Shown piece after piece: positions 1 to 7,113 of a stretch of DNA of 8,524 nucleotides. The notes below the pieces were generated by a model, which was not told the DNA's origin, made no database searches, and was given only the letters and a program-made list of their open reading frames with translations. Each line of letters starts with the position of its first letter. The first letter of the stretch is position 1. The stretch lies in NCBI GenBank assembly GCA_025453735.1, contig JALOPY010000077.1, forward strand, positions 1-8,524, written 5' to 3'. The stretch is from a bacterium (GTDB lineage: Bacteria; Zhuqueibacterota; Zhuqueibacteria; Thermofontimicrobiales; Thermofontimicrobiaceae). Both the position numbers and the translations under genes were made by a program.

Positions 1-2283
1 ATGGAGCGAGTTCGGCAGATGCTGCCCAAAAATCTTGAGTTGGTGAAAGTTTACGATCAATCCACCTTCATCAGGCAGGCCGTGAATGAAGTGATCAATG
101 CGGGCATCATTGGCGGAATTCTGGCCGTGATCATTCTTTATTTCTTCCTGCAGAATTTCTGGACGACCGCCATCATAGCCCTGTCCATTCCCGTCTCTGT
201 GATTGCCACGTTCAATCTCATGTACGGCGCTGATCTCACATTGAATATTATGTCCCTGGGCGGCATTGCGCTCGGAATCGGCATGTTGGTCGATAATTCG
301 ATCGTGGTGCTGGAAAATATCCATCGACATCGTGAGAAGGGAAAAACGTTTCTCGAAGCGGCGCAGGCGGGCGCCAGTGAAGTGGGCATGGCAGTCACGG
401 CTTCCACCCTGACAACTGTCGCCGTATTTTTCCCGCTGGTTTTTGTGAAAGGAATTTCAGGACAACTATTTCGAGATCAGGCATTGACGGTGACATTTTC
501 GCTGCTTGCTTCACTGGCAGTGGCATTGACATTGATTCCCATGCTGGCGTCTTTTCAAGCCAAAAAGCAGGAGCTTGAAGCGGCGCCAGAATTGAAGGAG
601 CCGAAAACTCGATTCGGCAGATTAGTTCGAAAAATTCGATTATTTTTATTCAACAAGCTCGCTGTTATTTTGATTAAATTCTTCCGTAACGTCATCCGTG
701 CTATTTCACGAGGCATTCGATTTTTGGTGAAGCCCTTCGTTATGGGATTTCAAAAATTTTACGGAGCGATGGAGAATCGTTATCCCGATATTTTAAATTG
801 GTCTTTGAGCCACAAAAAAGCCGTGCTCGGCGTCGCCGTTGGATTGTTCCTTATTTCATTGGTCATGATCCCGTTTCTGGGCGTCGAGCTGATTCCCCAA
901 TTATCGCAGGGCGAATTTCAGGTCGAATTTAAATTACCGCCTGGCACGCCATTGGATTACACCGATGCGATGATCGCCGAGGTTCAGAATTCAGCTACTA
1001 AAATTGAAAAAATCTCCACCATGTTTTCTGTCGCTGGCACGGGCAATCGCATGGACGCCAATCCTGATCAGGGCGGCGAAAATTGGGGCGAAGTAAATGT
1101 GGTTTTGCAGCCAGGCTCAAAGCGGCTCGATGAAGAAACGGTGATGACGCAACTGCGGGAGCGCATGGACGATCTGCCTGGCTTGCAATATAAATTCGGC
1201 CGACCCACATTGTTCAGTTTTAAAACCCCGATTGAAATCGAAATCGCTGGCTTCGATCTGAGTCATCTGAAACAGGTGAGCGGCGAAATTGCCCGACGCA
1301 TGGAAGCCTCACCCCGCTTCGCCGATGTGAAATCGACCATGCAATCGGGGCATCCTGAAATTCAAATCCATTTTGATCGGGAGCGAGCCGCCGCATTGGG
1401 ACTGGCGGTCTATCAAGTTGCCGATCGGGTGGTCAATAAAGTTCGGGGCGAGATTGCCACTCGCTATTCCTGGCATGATCGCAAAATTGATGTACTGGTT
1501 CGTGCCCGAGAAGAGGAACGAAATTCCGTTGAAAAAATCAGGAAGCTGGTGGTCAATCCTGAGAGCGACCGCCCTGTGCCGCTGGAAGCAGTAGCAGATA
1601 TCGTGGTCGATACGGGACCAGGAGAAATCCGTCGGGTCGATCAGGAGCGAGTGGCGCTGGTCACTGCCAATTTGCGTGAGGGCGATCTGGGTTCTGCTGC
1701 AGAAGAAATTAACGCCATCATCAGCCAGGTGCCGATGCCGAACGGATTGAGCGCCAGCCTGACAGGACAGAATGAAGAAATGGCGGTGTCTTTCCGCTCA
1801 TTGCAATTTGCCTTATTGCTGGCGATTTTTCTGGTCTATCTGGTGATGGCCTCCCAGTTCGAATCGTTCCTGCATCCCTTTGTGATTTTGTTCACCATCC
1901 CATTGGCGTTGATCGGCGCTGTGTTTGCCCTGTGGATCACTGGCTCGACGATCAGCGTGGTGGTTTTTATCGGATTGATTTTGCTGGCGGGAATCGTGGT
2001 GAACAATGCCATCGTGTTGCTGGATTTTATCAACCAGCTTCGTGCCAGAGGCATGTCCAAAATCGAAGCCATCATTGAAGGTGGCAAATCCCGATTGCGC
2101 CCGATCATGATGACGGCGTTGACGACCATCCTCGGATTGATTCCATTGGCGATGGGCTTCGGCGAAGGCGCTGAAGTGCGATCACCCATGGCAATCACTG
2201 TGATCGGCGGCTTGACCGTTTCGACGTTGTTGACATTGATTGTGATTCCTGTTGTTTATGCAGCAGTGGATCGAAAAAATTAA
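1..2283 (+). CDS. RND-family (HAE1-type) efflux pump inner-membrane subunit, 5'-truncated by the window edge
   Basis: This is the proton-driven inner-membrane subunit of a tripartite efflux system, moving drugs, detergents or lipids from the periplasm or inner membrane to an outer-membrane channel. The 760 visible residues begin just before TM2, about where AcrB residue 300 would be, so roughly 290 N-terminal residues are missing; the ATG at base 1 is very unlikely to be the real start. Visible segments: TM2 ~34-52, TM3 ~58-75, TM4 ~86-104 with GMLVDN (D98, N99), TM5 ~128-150, TM6 ~160-182, TM7 ~273-293, the second periplasmic porter/docking loop ~294-600, then TM8-TM12 ~601-754 with VVNNAIVLLD in TM10 and RLRPIMMT (698-705) starting TM11. 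The TM4 Asp pair of AcrB is D-N here and the TM10 Lys is replaced by Asn. The TM6-TM7 linker is unusually long (~90 residues), with an amphipathic basic/hydrophobic stretch at ~205-255. The gene ends with TAA, and a second RND gene follows on the same strand. Family is certain; substrate cannot be read. Confidence 0.95.
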   Translation: MERVRQMLPKNLELVKVYDQSTFIRQAVNEVINAGIIGGILAVIILYFFLQNFWTTAIIALSIPVSVIATFNLMYGADLTLNIMSLGGIALGIGMLVDNSIVVLENIHRHREKGKTFLEAAQAGASEVGMAVTASTLTTVAVFFPLVFVKGISGQLFRDQALTVTFSLLASLAVALTLIPMLASFQAKKQELEAAPELKEPKTRFGRLVRKIRLFLFNKLAVILIKFFRNVIRAISRGIRFLVKPFVMGFQKFYGAMENRYPDILNWSLSHKKAVLGVAVGLFLISLVMIPFLGVELIPQLSQGEFQVEFKLPPGTPLDYTDAMIAEVQNSATKIEKISTMFSVAGTGNRMDANPDQGGENWGEVNVVLQPGSKRLDEETVMTQLRERMDDLPGLQYKFGRPTLFSFKTPIEIEIAGFDLSHLKQVSGEIARRMEASPRFADVKSTMQSGHPEIQIHFDRERAAALGLAVYQVADRVVNKVRGEIATRYSWHDRKIDVLVRAREEERNSVEKIRKLVVNPESDRPVPLEAVADIVVDTGPGEIRRVDQERVALVTANLREGDLGSAAEEINAIISQVPMPNGLSASLTGQNEEMAVSFRSLQFALLLAIFLVYLVMASQFESFLHPFVILFTIPLALIGAVFALWITGSTISVVVFIGLILLAGIVVNNAIVLLDFINQLRARGMSKIEAIIEGGKSRLRPIMMTALTTILGLIPLAMGFGEGAEVRSPMAITVIGGLTVSTLLTLIVIPVVYAAVDRKN

Positions 2284-2294
2284 AAGACTTCATA

Positions 2295-2418
2295 GAACGC
2301 GGATTGCGCGGATTGACGCGGATTTTTTTTGAGGCTGCAATACAGATGGACTCCACCTCAGAGGTGCAGTCCATCTCATAATCCGTGGGAATCCGCGTCA
2401 TCAGCGTCATCCGCGTTC
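2295..2418. repeat. Nested inverted repeat (palindromic intergenic element) between the two RND genes
   Basis: The outer arms are 2295-2324 and 2390-2418. Compared as reverse complements they match at 26 of 29 positions with one extra base on the left; the outer 10 bp (GAACGCGGAT) and the inner 10 bp (GACGCGGATT) are perfect. Inside sits an independent hairpin, 2345-2375. The arms are built from short units spaced 9-10 bases apart: GCGGAT at 2299, 2308 and 2318, and on the other side ATCCGT at 2381, ATCCGC at 2391, degenerate ATCAGC at 2400 and ATCCGC at 2409. A run of eight T follows the left arm. The element fills almost the whole intergenic space. It resembles dispersed REP/MITE-like palindromes of environmental bacteria (inference). 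No coding capacity or transposase is seen. It could affect the relative expression of the two pump genes as an RNA structure. Confidence 0.75.
2345..2375 (+). repeat. Inner hairpin, 15-bp stem with one mismatch
   Basis: The left half GATGGACTCCACCTC and the right half GAGGTGCAGTCCATC are reverse complements except for one C/C opposition, with a single A (2360) at the centre. As RNA it would fold with a small loop formed by opening the top base pairs. No T-tract follows the right side, so it does not look like a classical intrinsic terminator. Its sequence differs from the GCGGAT-type units of the outer arms, so the element appears composite. Confidence 0.7.
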
Positions 2419-2427
2419 CAGAAATAA

Positions 2428-5400
2428 ATGAGAAAAATTATGAATCTAACCGAAACCTCACTGAAACGCCCTGTAACGCTATTGATGATTGTCGCTTGCC
2501 TGGTGGTCGTGGGAATTATTTCAGGCAAGCTGTTGCCGCTGGAATATTTTCCTGACCTGGATGCGCCGTTCATCGGCGTCGAAATTCAATACCCTGGCTC
2601 CACGCCTGAAGAGGTGGAGCGACAGATCATCCGACCGATGGAGGAAGTGCTGGCGACCATCAGCGACGTGAAACGGATGAACTCCGATTCGCAGGAGAAT
2701 GGCGGCTTCATCGCTTTGAATTTTGATTGGGGCATCGATGCCAATATCAAAGCGCTGGAAGCCAAAGAGAAGATCGATGGTATTCGACACCTGCTGCCGA
2801 CTGATCTAGAGCGATTTTACATCCGCAAGTGGTCAACTTCGGATATGGAATTGATGAACGTGCGCATTTCCAGCAATCGGGATCTGTCCAATTCGTACGA
2901 CATGCTCAATCGGAATTTAAAAAGACGATTGGAGCGAATCGATGGCGTCTCGAAAGTCAATCTGTATGGCGTGGAAAAAAAGGAAATTCGGATTCAACTG
3001 TCGGTGGATCGTATCATTGCCCATCGAGTGGATATCGCTCGCCTGACCGAGACGCTGCGCCGCAGCAATTTTTTGGTGACGGCTGGTAAAATCACCGATG
3101 CCAATCGCCGCTTCGTGGTTCGACCGATTGGTGAATTTCAAACGGTTGAAGAAATTGGGGGATTGATTGTCGGCGAGAACGGGCTTCGTCTGCGAGACGT
3201 TGCTGAGATCAGTTACGCCCATCCTCGCTTGTACTATGGCCGCCACCTGGATCGGCGCTTTGCCATCGGATTGGATGTGTTCAAAGAATCGGGCGCCAAT
3301 ATGGTCGAAGTTTCTCGGCGGATCATCGCTGAGTTAGATGAAATCGGCAAGCTGCCTGAAATGGAGGGAATCAGCATCTACTACATGGAAAATTTAGCCG
3401 ACGGCGTGGTCAGCTCGCTCAATGAAATCCTCAAGTCAGGGATGATCGGCGGCCTGTTTGCGTTTTTGATTTTATTGTTCTTCTTGCGACGATTGACGAC
3501 CACGCTGATCGTTTCCATCTGTGTTCCCTTATCGCTTCTGATCACGCTGGCATTCATGTATTTTCTCGGCATTTCTTTGAATATCCTTTCCATGATGGGA
3601 TTGATGCTGGCCATCGGAATGCTGGTGGACAATGCCGTGGTGGTGACGGAAAGCATTCATCGCCATCAGCTCACCAATCCGACATCAAAACACACAATTA
3701 CAATTGGCGTCAAAGAGGTTGCTCTGGCAATCACAGCGGGTACACTGACTACGGCGATTGTTTTTCTGCCGAATATTGTGAGCCAGCAGGACCAGGTTGC
3801 TGTCTGGATGAAACATGTTGCCATCACCATCTGCATTGCGTTGGGCGCATCGCTGATTCTGGCGCAAACCATCGTCCCGCTGCTTGCCTCACGAATCAAG
3901 CCGCCGAAGCCAGCGGAACAGCCGACCATTATCGACAAATCGATCCACCGCTATGGCCGAATCATCGATTGGACCTTGCGTCATCGCTGGGCAACTGTAG
4001 GGCTGATACTCGTCACCCTATTCAGCATCGCTCTTCCCATGAAGCTCGTTAAAATGGAGATGTTCGATGAGCAAGAGGATCGGCGCTTGCGACTTCATTA
4101 TCATATCAACGGCAACTTCGCACTGGAAAAGGTCGAAGAGGCGGTCAACATTTTTGAGGAATATCTCTTTTCGCATCAAAAAGAATTTGAGATCGACAAT
4201 ATTTATTCTTACTTTCAGAACGATTATGCGATGTCCACGATTTTATTGACCAAAGGCGACCAGGCCAAAAAATCCATGGATCAGATCAAAGAGGAGATTC
4301 GCAAAGGGCTGCCTAAAGTTCCCATTGCCAATCCCTCGTACGATTGGCAGGAACAACAAGGCCAGGGCGAAACAATTCGGATTCAACTGATCGGCAAATC
4401 TAGCGAGCAATTGGCTGAGCTCTCTCGTGATATCGCCTGGACGCTCTCTAAAATCGAAGGCTTGACCGACGTTCGTTCTGAAGCGGAAATTGGCGCCGAA
4501 GAAGTGCATGTCATCGTGGATCGAGATCGAGCCAAACTGTACGGTTTTTCCACCCAGGAAATTGCCCAGGTGGTTTCGGCGGCCATGCGTGGCATCAATC
4601 TGCGCCGCTTCCATAATGAAGATGGCGAGGTCGAGATGCGGCTGGAATTTCAGGATACGGACAAGCAATCGCTGGAGCACCTGCAAAACGTGCCGCTGTT
4701 CAATGGCAGAAACGAGCCGATCAAGCTGGCGTCGCTGGCGGATTTCAGGGTAAAGCGAGGTCCACGAACCATCCATCGTGAAAATCGCACCACGGCCCTC
4801 GGCGTCAAAGCCCATTTGCAGGGAATCACGATCAATGACGCCAGAAAGAAAATCGGGCAGGTAATGAAAAATTTTAACTTCCCTGCGGGCTACACCTGGA
4901 ACTACGGCGAAAGTTTCAATTACGAAGAGGAGGCGCTAAATTCCATGCTGCTGAACCTGCTGCTGGCATTGATCTTGATTTATTTTGTCATGGCATCCCT
5001 ATTTGAATCATTGCTCTTTCCCGCCGCCATCTGGACGCAGATCATCTTTGCCGTGGTCGGCGTCTATTGGTTCTTTTTAATGACAGGAACCAAGATGTCC
5101 ATCATGGGCATGATCGGCATTCTGATTTTGATCGGCGTGGTGGTGAACAATGGCATCGTGCTGGTCGATTACATCAACCAACTGCGGGCGCAGGGAATCC
5201 ATCGCACCGAAGCCATCATCGAGGCAGGCAAAGCCCGCCTCCGCCCGATTTTAATGACGACAGGAACCACAGTGCTGGGGCTGGTTCCGCTCTGCATCGT
5301 CACTACCCAGATTGGCGGCAGTGGTCCCCCGTATTTTCCCATGGCACGAGCGATCGTTGGTGGACTGGCTTTTTCAACAGTTGTCACATTGGTAATTCTT

Positions 5401-5469
5401 CCGACGATTTATGTGATGCTGGATGATCTCAGGAATTGGTCGAGGAGAGTGGTGGGGATGGCGAGGTGA
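2428..5469 (+). CDS. RND-family (HAE1-type) efflux pump inner-membrane subunit, complete
   Basis: This is a complete RND transporter of 1013 residues, in the normal 1000-1050 range, and a paralogue of the preceding gene rather than a copy. Domains: TM1 ~16-36; first periplasmic porter loop ~37-335 with the typical PGSTPEEVE (56-64) and GANMVEVSRRI (289-299) motifs; TM2-TM6 ~336-486 with GMLVDNAVVV in TM4 (D401, N402); a short TM6-TM7 linker; TM7 ~520-538; second periplasmic loop ~540-838; TM8-TM12 ~839-997 with VVVNNGIVLVDYINQ in TM10 (N907, N908) and RLRPILMT (937-944) at TM11. As in its neighbour, the AcrB Asp-Asp/Lys relay is Asp-Asn/Asn. The start is uncertain: ATG 2428 has no ribosome site, while ATG 2440 gives MNLTETSLKRPV, which fits the family N-terminus better and has a weak purine-rich GAGAAA upstream. 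It is probably co-transcribed with the upstream gene, as in systems that encode two RND subunits (MdtBC is the known example). The substrate is unknown. Confidence 0.95.
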   Translation: MRKIMNLTETSLKRPVTLLMIVACLVVVGIISGKLLPLEYFPDLDAPFIGVEIQYPGSTPEEVERQIIRPMEEVLATISDVKRMNSDSQENGGFIALNFDWGIDANIKALEAKEKIDGIRHLLPTDLERFYIRKWSTSDMELMNVRISSNRDLSNSYDMLNRNLKRRLERIDGVSKVNLYGVEKKEIRIQLSVDRIIAHRVDIARLTETLRRSNFLVTAGKITDANRRFVVRPIGEFQTVEEIGGLIVGENGLRLRDVAEISYAHPRLYYGRHLDRRFAIGLDVFKESGANMVEVSRRIIAELDEIGKLPEMEGISIYYMENLADGVVSSLNEILKSGMIGGLFAFLILLFFLRRLTTTLIVSICVPLSLLITLAFMYFLGISLNILSMMGLMLAIGMLVDNAVVVTESIHRHQLTNPTSKHTITIGVKEVALAITAGTLTTAIVFLPNIVSQQDQVAVWMKHVAITICIALGASLILAQTIVPLLASRIKPPKPAEQPTIIDKSIHRYGRIIDWTLRHRWATVGLILVTLFSIALPMKLVKMEMFDEQEDRRLRLHYHINGNFALEKVEEAVNIFEEYLFSHQKEFEIDNIYSYFQNDYAMSTILLTKGDQAKKSMDQIKEEIRKGLPKVPIANPSYDWQEQQGQGETIRIQLIGKSSEQLAELSRDIAWTLSKIEGLTDVRSEAEIGAEEVHVIVDRDRAKLYGFSTQEIAQVVSAAMRGINLRRFHNEDGEVEMRLEFQDTDKQSLEHLQNVPLFNGRNEPIKLASLADFRVKRGPRTIHRENRTTALGVKAHLQGITINDARKKIGQVMKNFNFPAGYTWNYGESFNYEEEALNSMLLNLLLALILIYFVMASLFESLLFPAAIWTQIIFAVVGVYWFFLMTGTKMSIMGMIGILILIGVVVNNGIVLVDYINQLRAQGIHRTEAIIEAGKARLRPILMTTGTTVLGLVPLCIVTTQIGGSGPPYFPMARAIVGGLAFSTVVTLVILPTIYVMLDDLRNWSRRVVGMAR

Positions 5470-5543
5470 TTTTGATCGGAAAAGATTATTAAAGAATCTC
5501 TCTGTCACCTAAAATTTTAATTGTTGCATCAGTGACGTTGCTA
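5470..5543. other. Short convergent intergenic region, no clear terminator
   Basis: This 74-bp gap lies between the ends of the second RND gene and the oppositely oriented MFS gene. A bidirectional terminator would be expected, but I see only weak pairings: AGATT/AATCT around 5484-5500, and GTCAC/GTGAC separated by a loop of more than 20 bases. Neither has a GC-rich stem followed by a T-run. Termination may be factor-dependent. Confidence 0.4.
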
Positions 5544-6944
5544 TTATCCTTTCATCGTGTCGTTATTCGATTCATGTTGCAGCCGATGTAATGTGTAAAG
5601 GCTGCGAATGTCTCGGAAGGAGAAAAAAATTCCTAACACATCTTTGATCCTCCAGTCATCGAGCCGTTCGATGCGACGAATAATCAAAACGAGCGGTATC
5701 AATATCAACGCGATAACAATAAAATAGATTCGGTAAGCGACTAAGCCTGAAAAATTTAAAATTCGAAGCAGTCTCAATAAACCGCCACCAACAAATGCTC
5801 CGGTCAGCCCGGCAACGATCCCTGAGATAACATAAACCAATATGCTGGCGCTCACACGTTCCTGATCCGGCACAATCGATAAAAAATAATGCGACAACGC
5901 AGTGCTTGTTCCCGCAACGTTGAGACCAATCAGCAAAAAAATAGGGATGAAATAGTAATTCACAAATTGACCTGGCGAAGCAATCCAAAGCAAGCTAATG
6001 ACGATTAATCCACAACTGTACAGGATCAGCATGGGTCTCGGGCCGACTCGATCAAGAAAGATGCTATTTACAAAAGCAGCTACAATTCCACCTCCAATTT
6101 GAATCATTGAAAAGGCCAATGCGCTGTTATCAGATATTAAATAGCCGTTCTTCAGGGACACCATTGAAAAAGAATTGATCAACACCATGCCGGCTGAAGC
6201 AGCAGACCAGGCAAAGAGCAGCTTTCGCGGACGAGGCGTTTTCAACAAGTAATAAAATGAGTGACGGATCGGCAATTGCCCGGAATTCCTGGGATGGATG
6301 GTTTCTGGCACGCGCAGAATGAAAAACGCTGCAACCAATCCGGCAAGTGATCCGAAGATAATAATTATTTGATAAGTTAGCATCTGGTTAGATAATTTCA
6401 ATGCACCAATAAGCGCCAGCATGGTGAACAGGTAGAACAAATTGAAATGAAGCCAGATCTGGGAAATAAATTTGCCTCGATTGTTTTTGTCTGTCACCTC
6501 AGCGATCAGCGGAGTATTCGCAGTAAATCCAATACTCCGAAACCCGAAAAAGCCAAAAGCGCTAAGCGCTAACACGAAAAGCCCAACCGTCGGATGAATG
6601 CTTCTTGAAAAAAACGGAACCAGAATCAGCATCGCGCCAGAGAGATTCCTGAATATCCAGCTTAATGCAAAGGTGCGACTGGCGCCAAATTTTCCGATCA
6701 GCCCTTTCCCGATAAACATGAGCGGCATGGTCAATTGAAAAAACGAAGCGATAACGCCAATAAGCCAGTCCTCAGCTCCATTTTTTATCGCATAAAGAAT
6801 CAGTATGCTTTCTGCCAGGCAACCAAACGAGATAGCATTGATGCGGGTGAACCAGAGGAAACGTCTGCGCCCCATCATTTTTTCAGAGAAGGATAGTATG
6901 GATTCGTCGCTAAAATTCAATCCCATGAAAAGCTTGTCTTTCAT
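5544..6944 (-). CDS. Major facilitator superfamily (MFS) transporter
   Basis: This is a predicted polytopic inner-membrane secondary transporter of 466 residues with about 12 membrane segments. Numbering here includes a possible TTG codon as residue 1. The loop after the second membrane segment, GKGLIGKFGASR (80-91), is a divergent MFS motif A; its counterpart in the second half is FLDRVGPRP (297-305). A cytoplasmic middle loop lies near 212-242. A hydrophilic tail of about 45 residues follows the last membrane segment (~407-423), containing FSFRDIRSLYTLHRLQ. The start is not settled: ATG at 6944 directly follows an in-frame TTG (6945-6947); neither has a Shine-Dalgarno site, and later Met codons (residues 8, 24, 25) are also possible. 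The gene faces the second RND gene and diverges from the prenyltransferase gene, so it is probably a single-gene transcript. The substrate cannot be predicted; exporter-like drug or sugar families are both possible. Confidence 0.88.
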   Translation of the reverse strand: MKDKLFMGLNFSDESILSFSEKMMGRRRFLWFTRINAISFGCLAESILILYAIKNGAEDWLIGVIASFFQLTMPLMFIGKGLIGKFGASRTFALSWIFRNLSGAMLILVPFFSRSIHPTVGLFVLALSAFGFFGFRSIGFTANTPLIAEVTDKNNRGKFISQIWLHFNLFYLFTMLALIGALKLSNQMLTYQIIIIFGSLAGLVAAFFILRVPETIHPRNSGQLPIRHSFYYLLKTPRPRKLLFAWSAASAGMVLINSFSMVSLKNGYLISDNSALAFSMIQIGGGIVAAFVNSIFLDRVGPRPMLILYSCGLIVISLLWIASPGQFVNYYFIPIFLLIGLNVAGTSTALSHYFLSIVPDQERVSASILVYVISGIVAGLTGAFVGGGLLRLLRILNFSGLVAYRIYFIVIALILIPLVLIIRRIERLDDWRIKDVLGIFFSFRDIRSLYTLHRLQHESNNDTMKG

Positions 6945-6959
6945 CAAAAAAAGTCAAAG

Positions 6960-6990
6960 CAAAGATACGTAAGTCTTTCTTAATATTCAA
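6960..6990 (-). promoter_or_regulatory. Candidate promoter for the MFS gene
   Basis: On the minus strand the region reads TTGAAT (6990-6985), a 17-base spacer, then TATCTT (6967-6962), a fair sigma-70-like match (4 of 6 in each box). The same bases can be read as a Bacteroidota-type promoter: TTG, 20 bases, TATCTTTG, the latter a full match to the TAnnTTTG -7 element. Either way transcription would start near 6950-6956, leaving almost no leader before ATG 6944. That would suggest a near-leaderless message or a downstream start codon. AT-rich DNA gives such matches by chance, so this is tentative. Confidence 0.35.
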
Positions 6991-7113
6991 TGAAAAATAT
7001 TGTCGAATTTTTTCCTTGCATTTTATTGAAAATCCTTTTATTTTTGCTTTTTCAATTTTAGGTTTGCAGAGCATTTTTATATTTGTGCAGCGCAATTCTA
7101 ATTCACAAAATTA

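Noticed and set aside
1..3. ATG at base 1 as the real start of the first RND gene
   Set aside because: The protein would lack TM1 and the first periplasmic loop that all functional RND pumps have, and the reading frame is open right to the window edge. Truncation by the window is far more likely.
1836..2198. 120-codon open frame on the minus strand inside the first RND gene
   Set aside because: It is antisense to TM8-TM12 of the pump, which carries the conserved family motifs; no independent evidence of coding.
2321..2330. T-run after the left arm as an intrinsic terminator of the first RND gene
   Set aside because: The preceding bases are the left arm of the palindrome and do not form a strong local stem; the arm's partner lies downstream of the T-run.
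4243..4815. 190-codon open frame on the minus strand inside the second RND gene
   Set aside because: It lies wholly within a well-conserved RND coding sequence, has no recognisable domain and looks like a shadow frame.
5484..5536. Weak stems (AGATT/AATCT and GTCAC/GTGAC) as a bidirectional terminator
   Set aside because: Stems are only 5 bp, AT-rich or widely separated, with no adjoining T-run.
7078..7085. TATATTTG as a Bacteroidota-type -7 element for the prenyltransferase gene
   Set aside because: It matches TAnnTTTG, but there is no TTTG or TTGACA-like box at the expected distance, and the region is AT-rich enough for chance matches.
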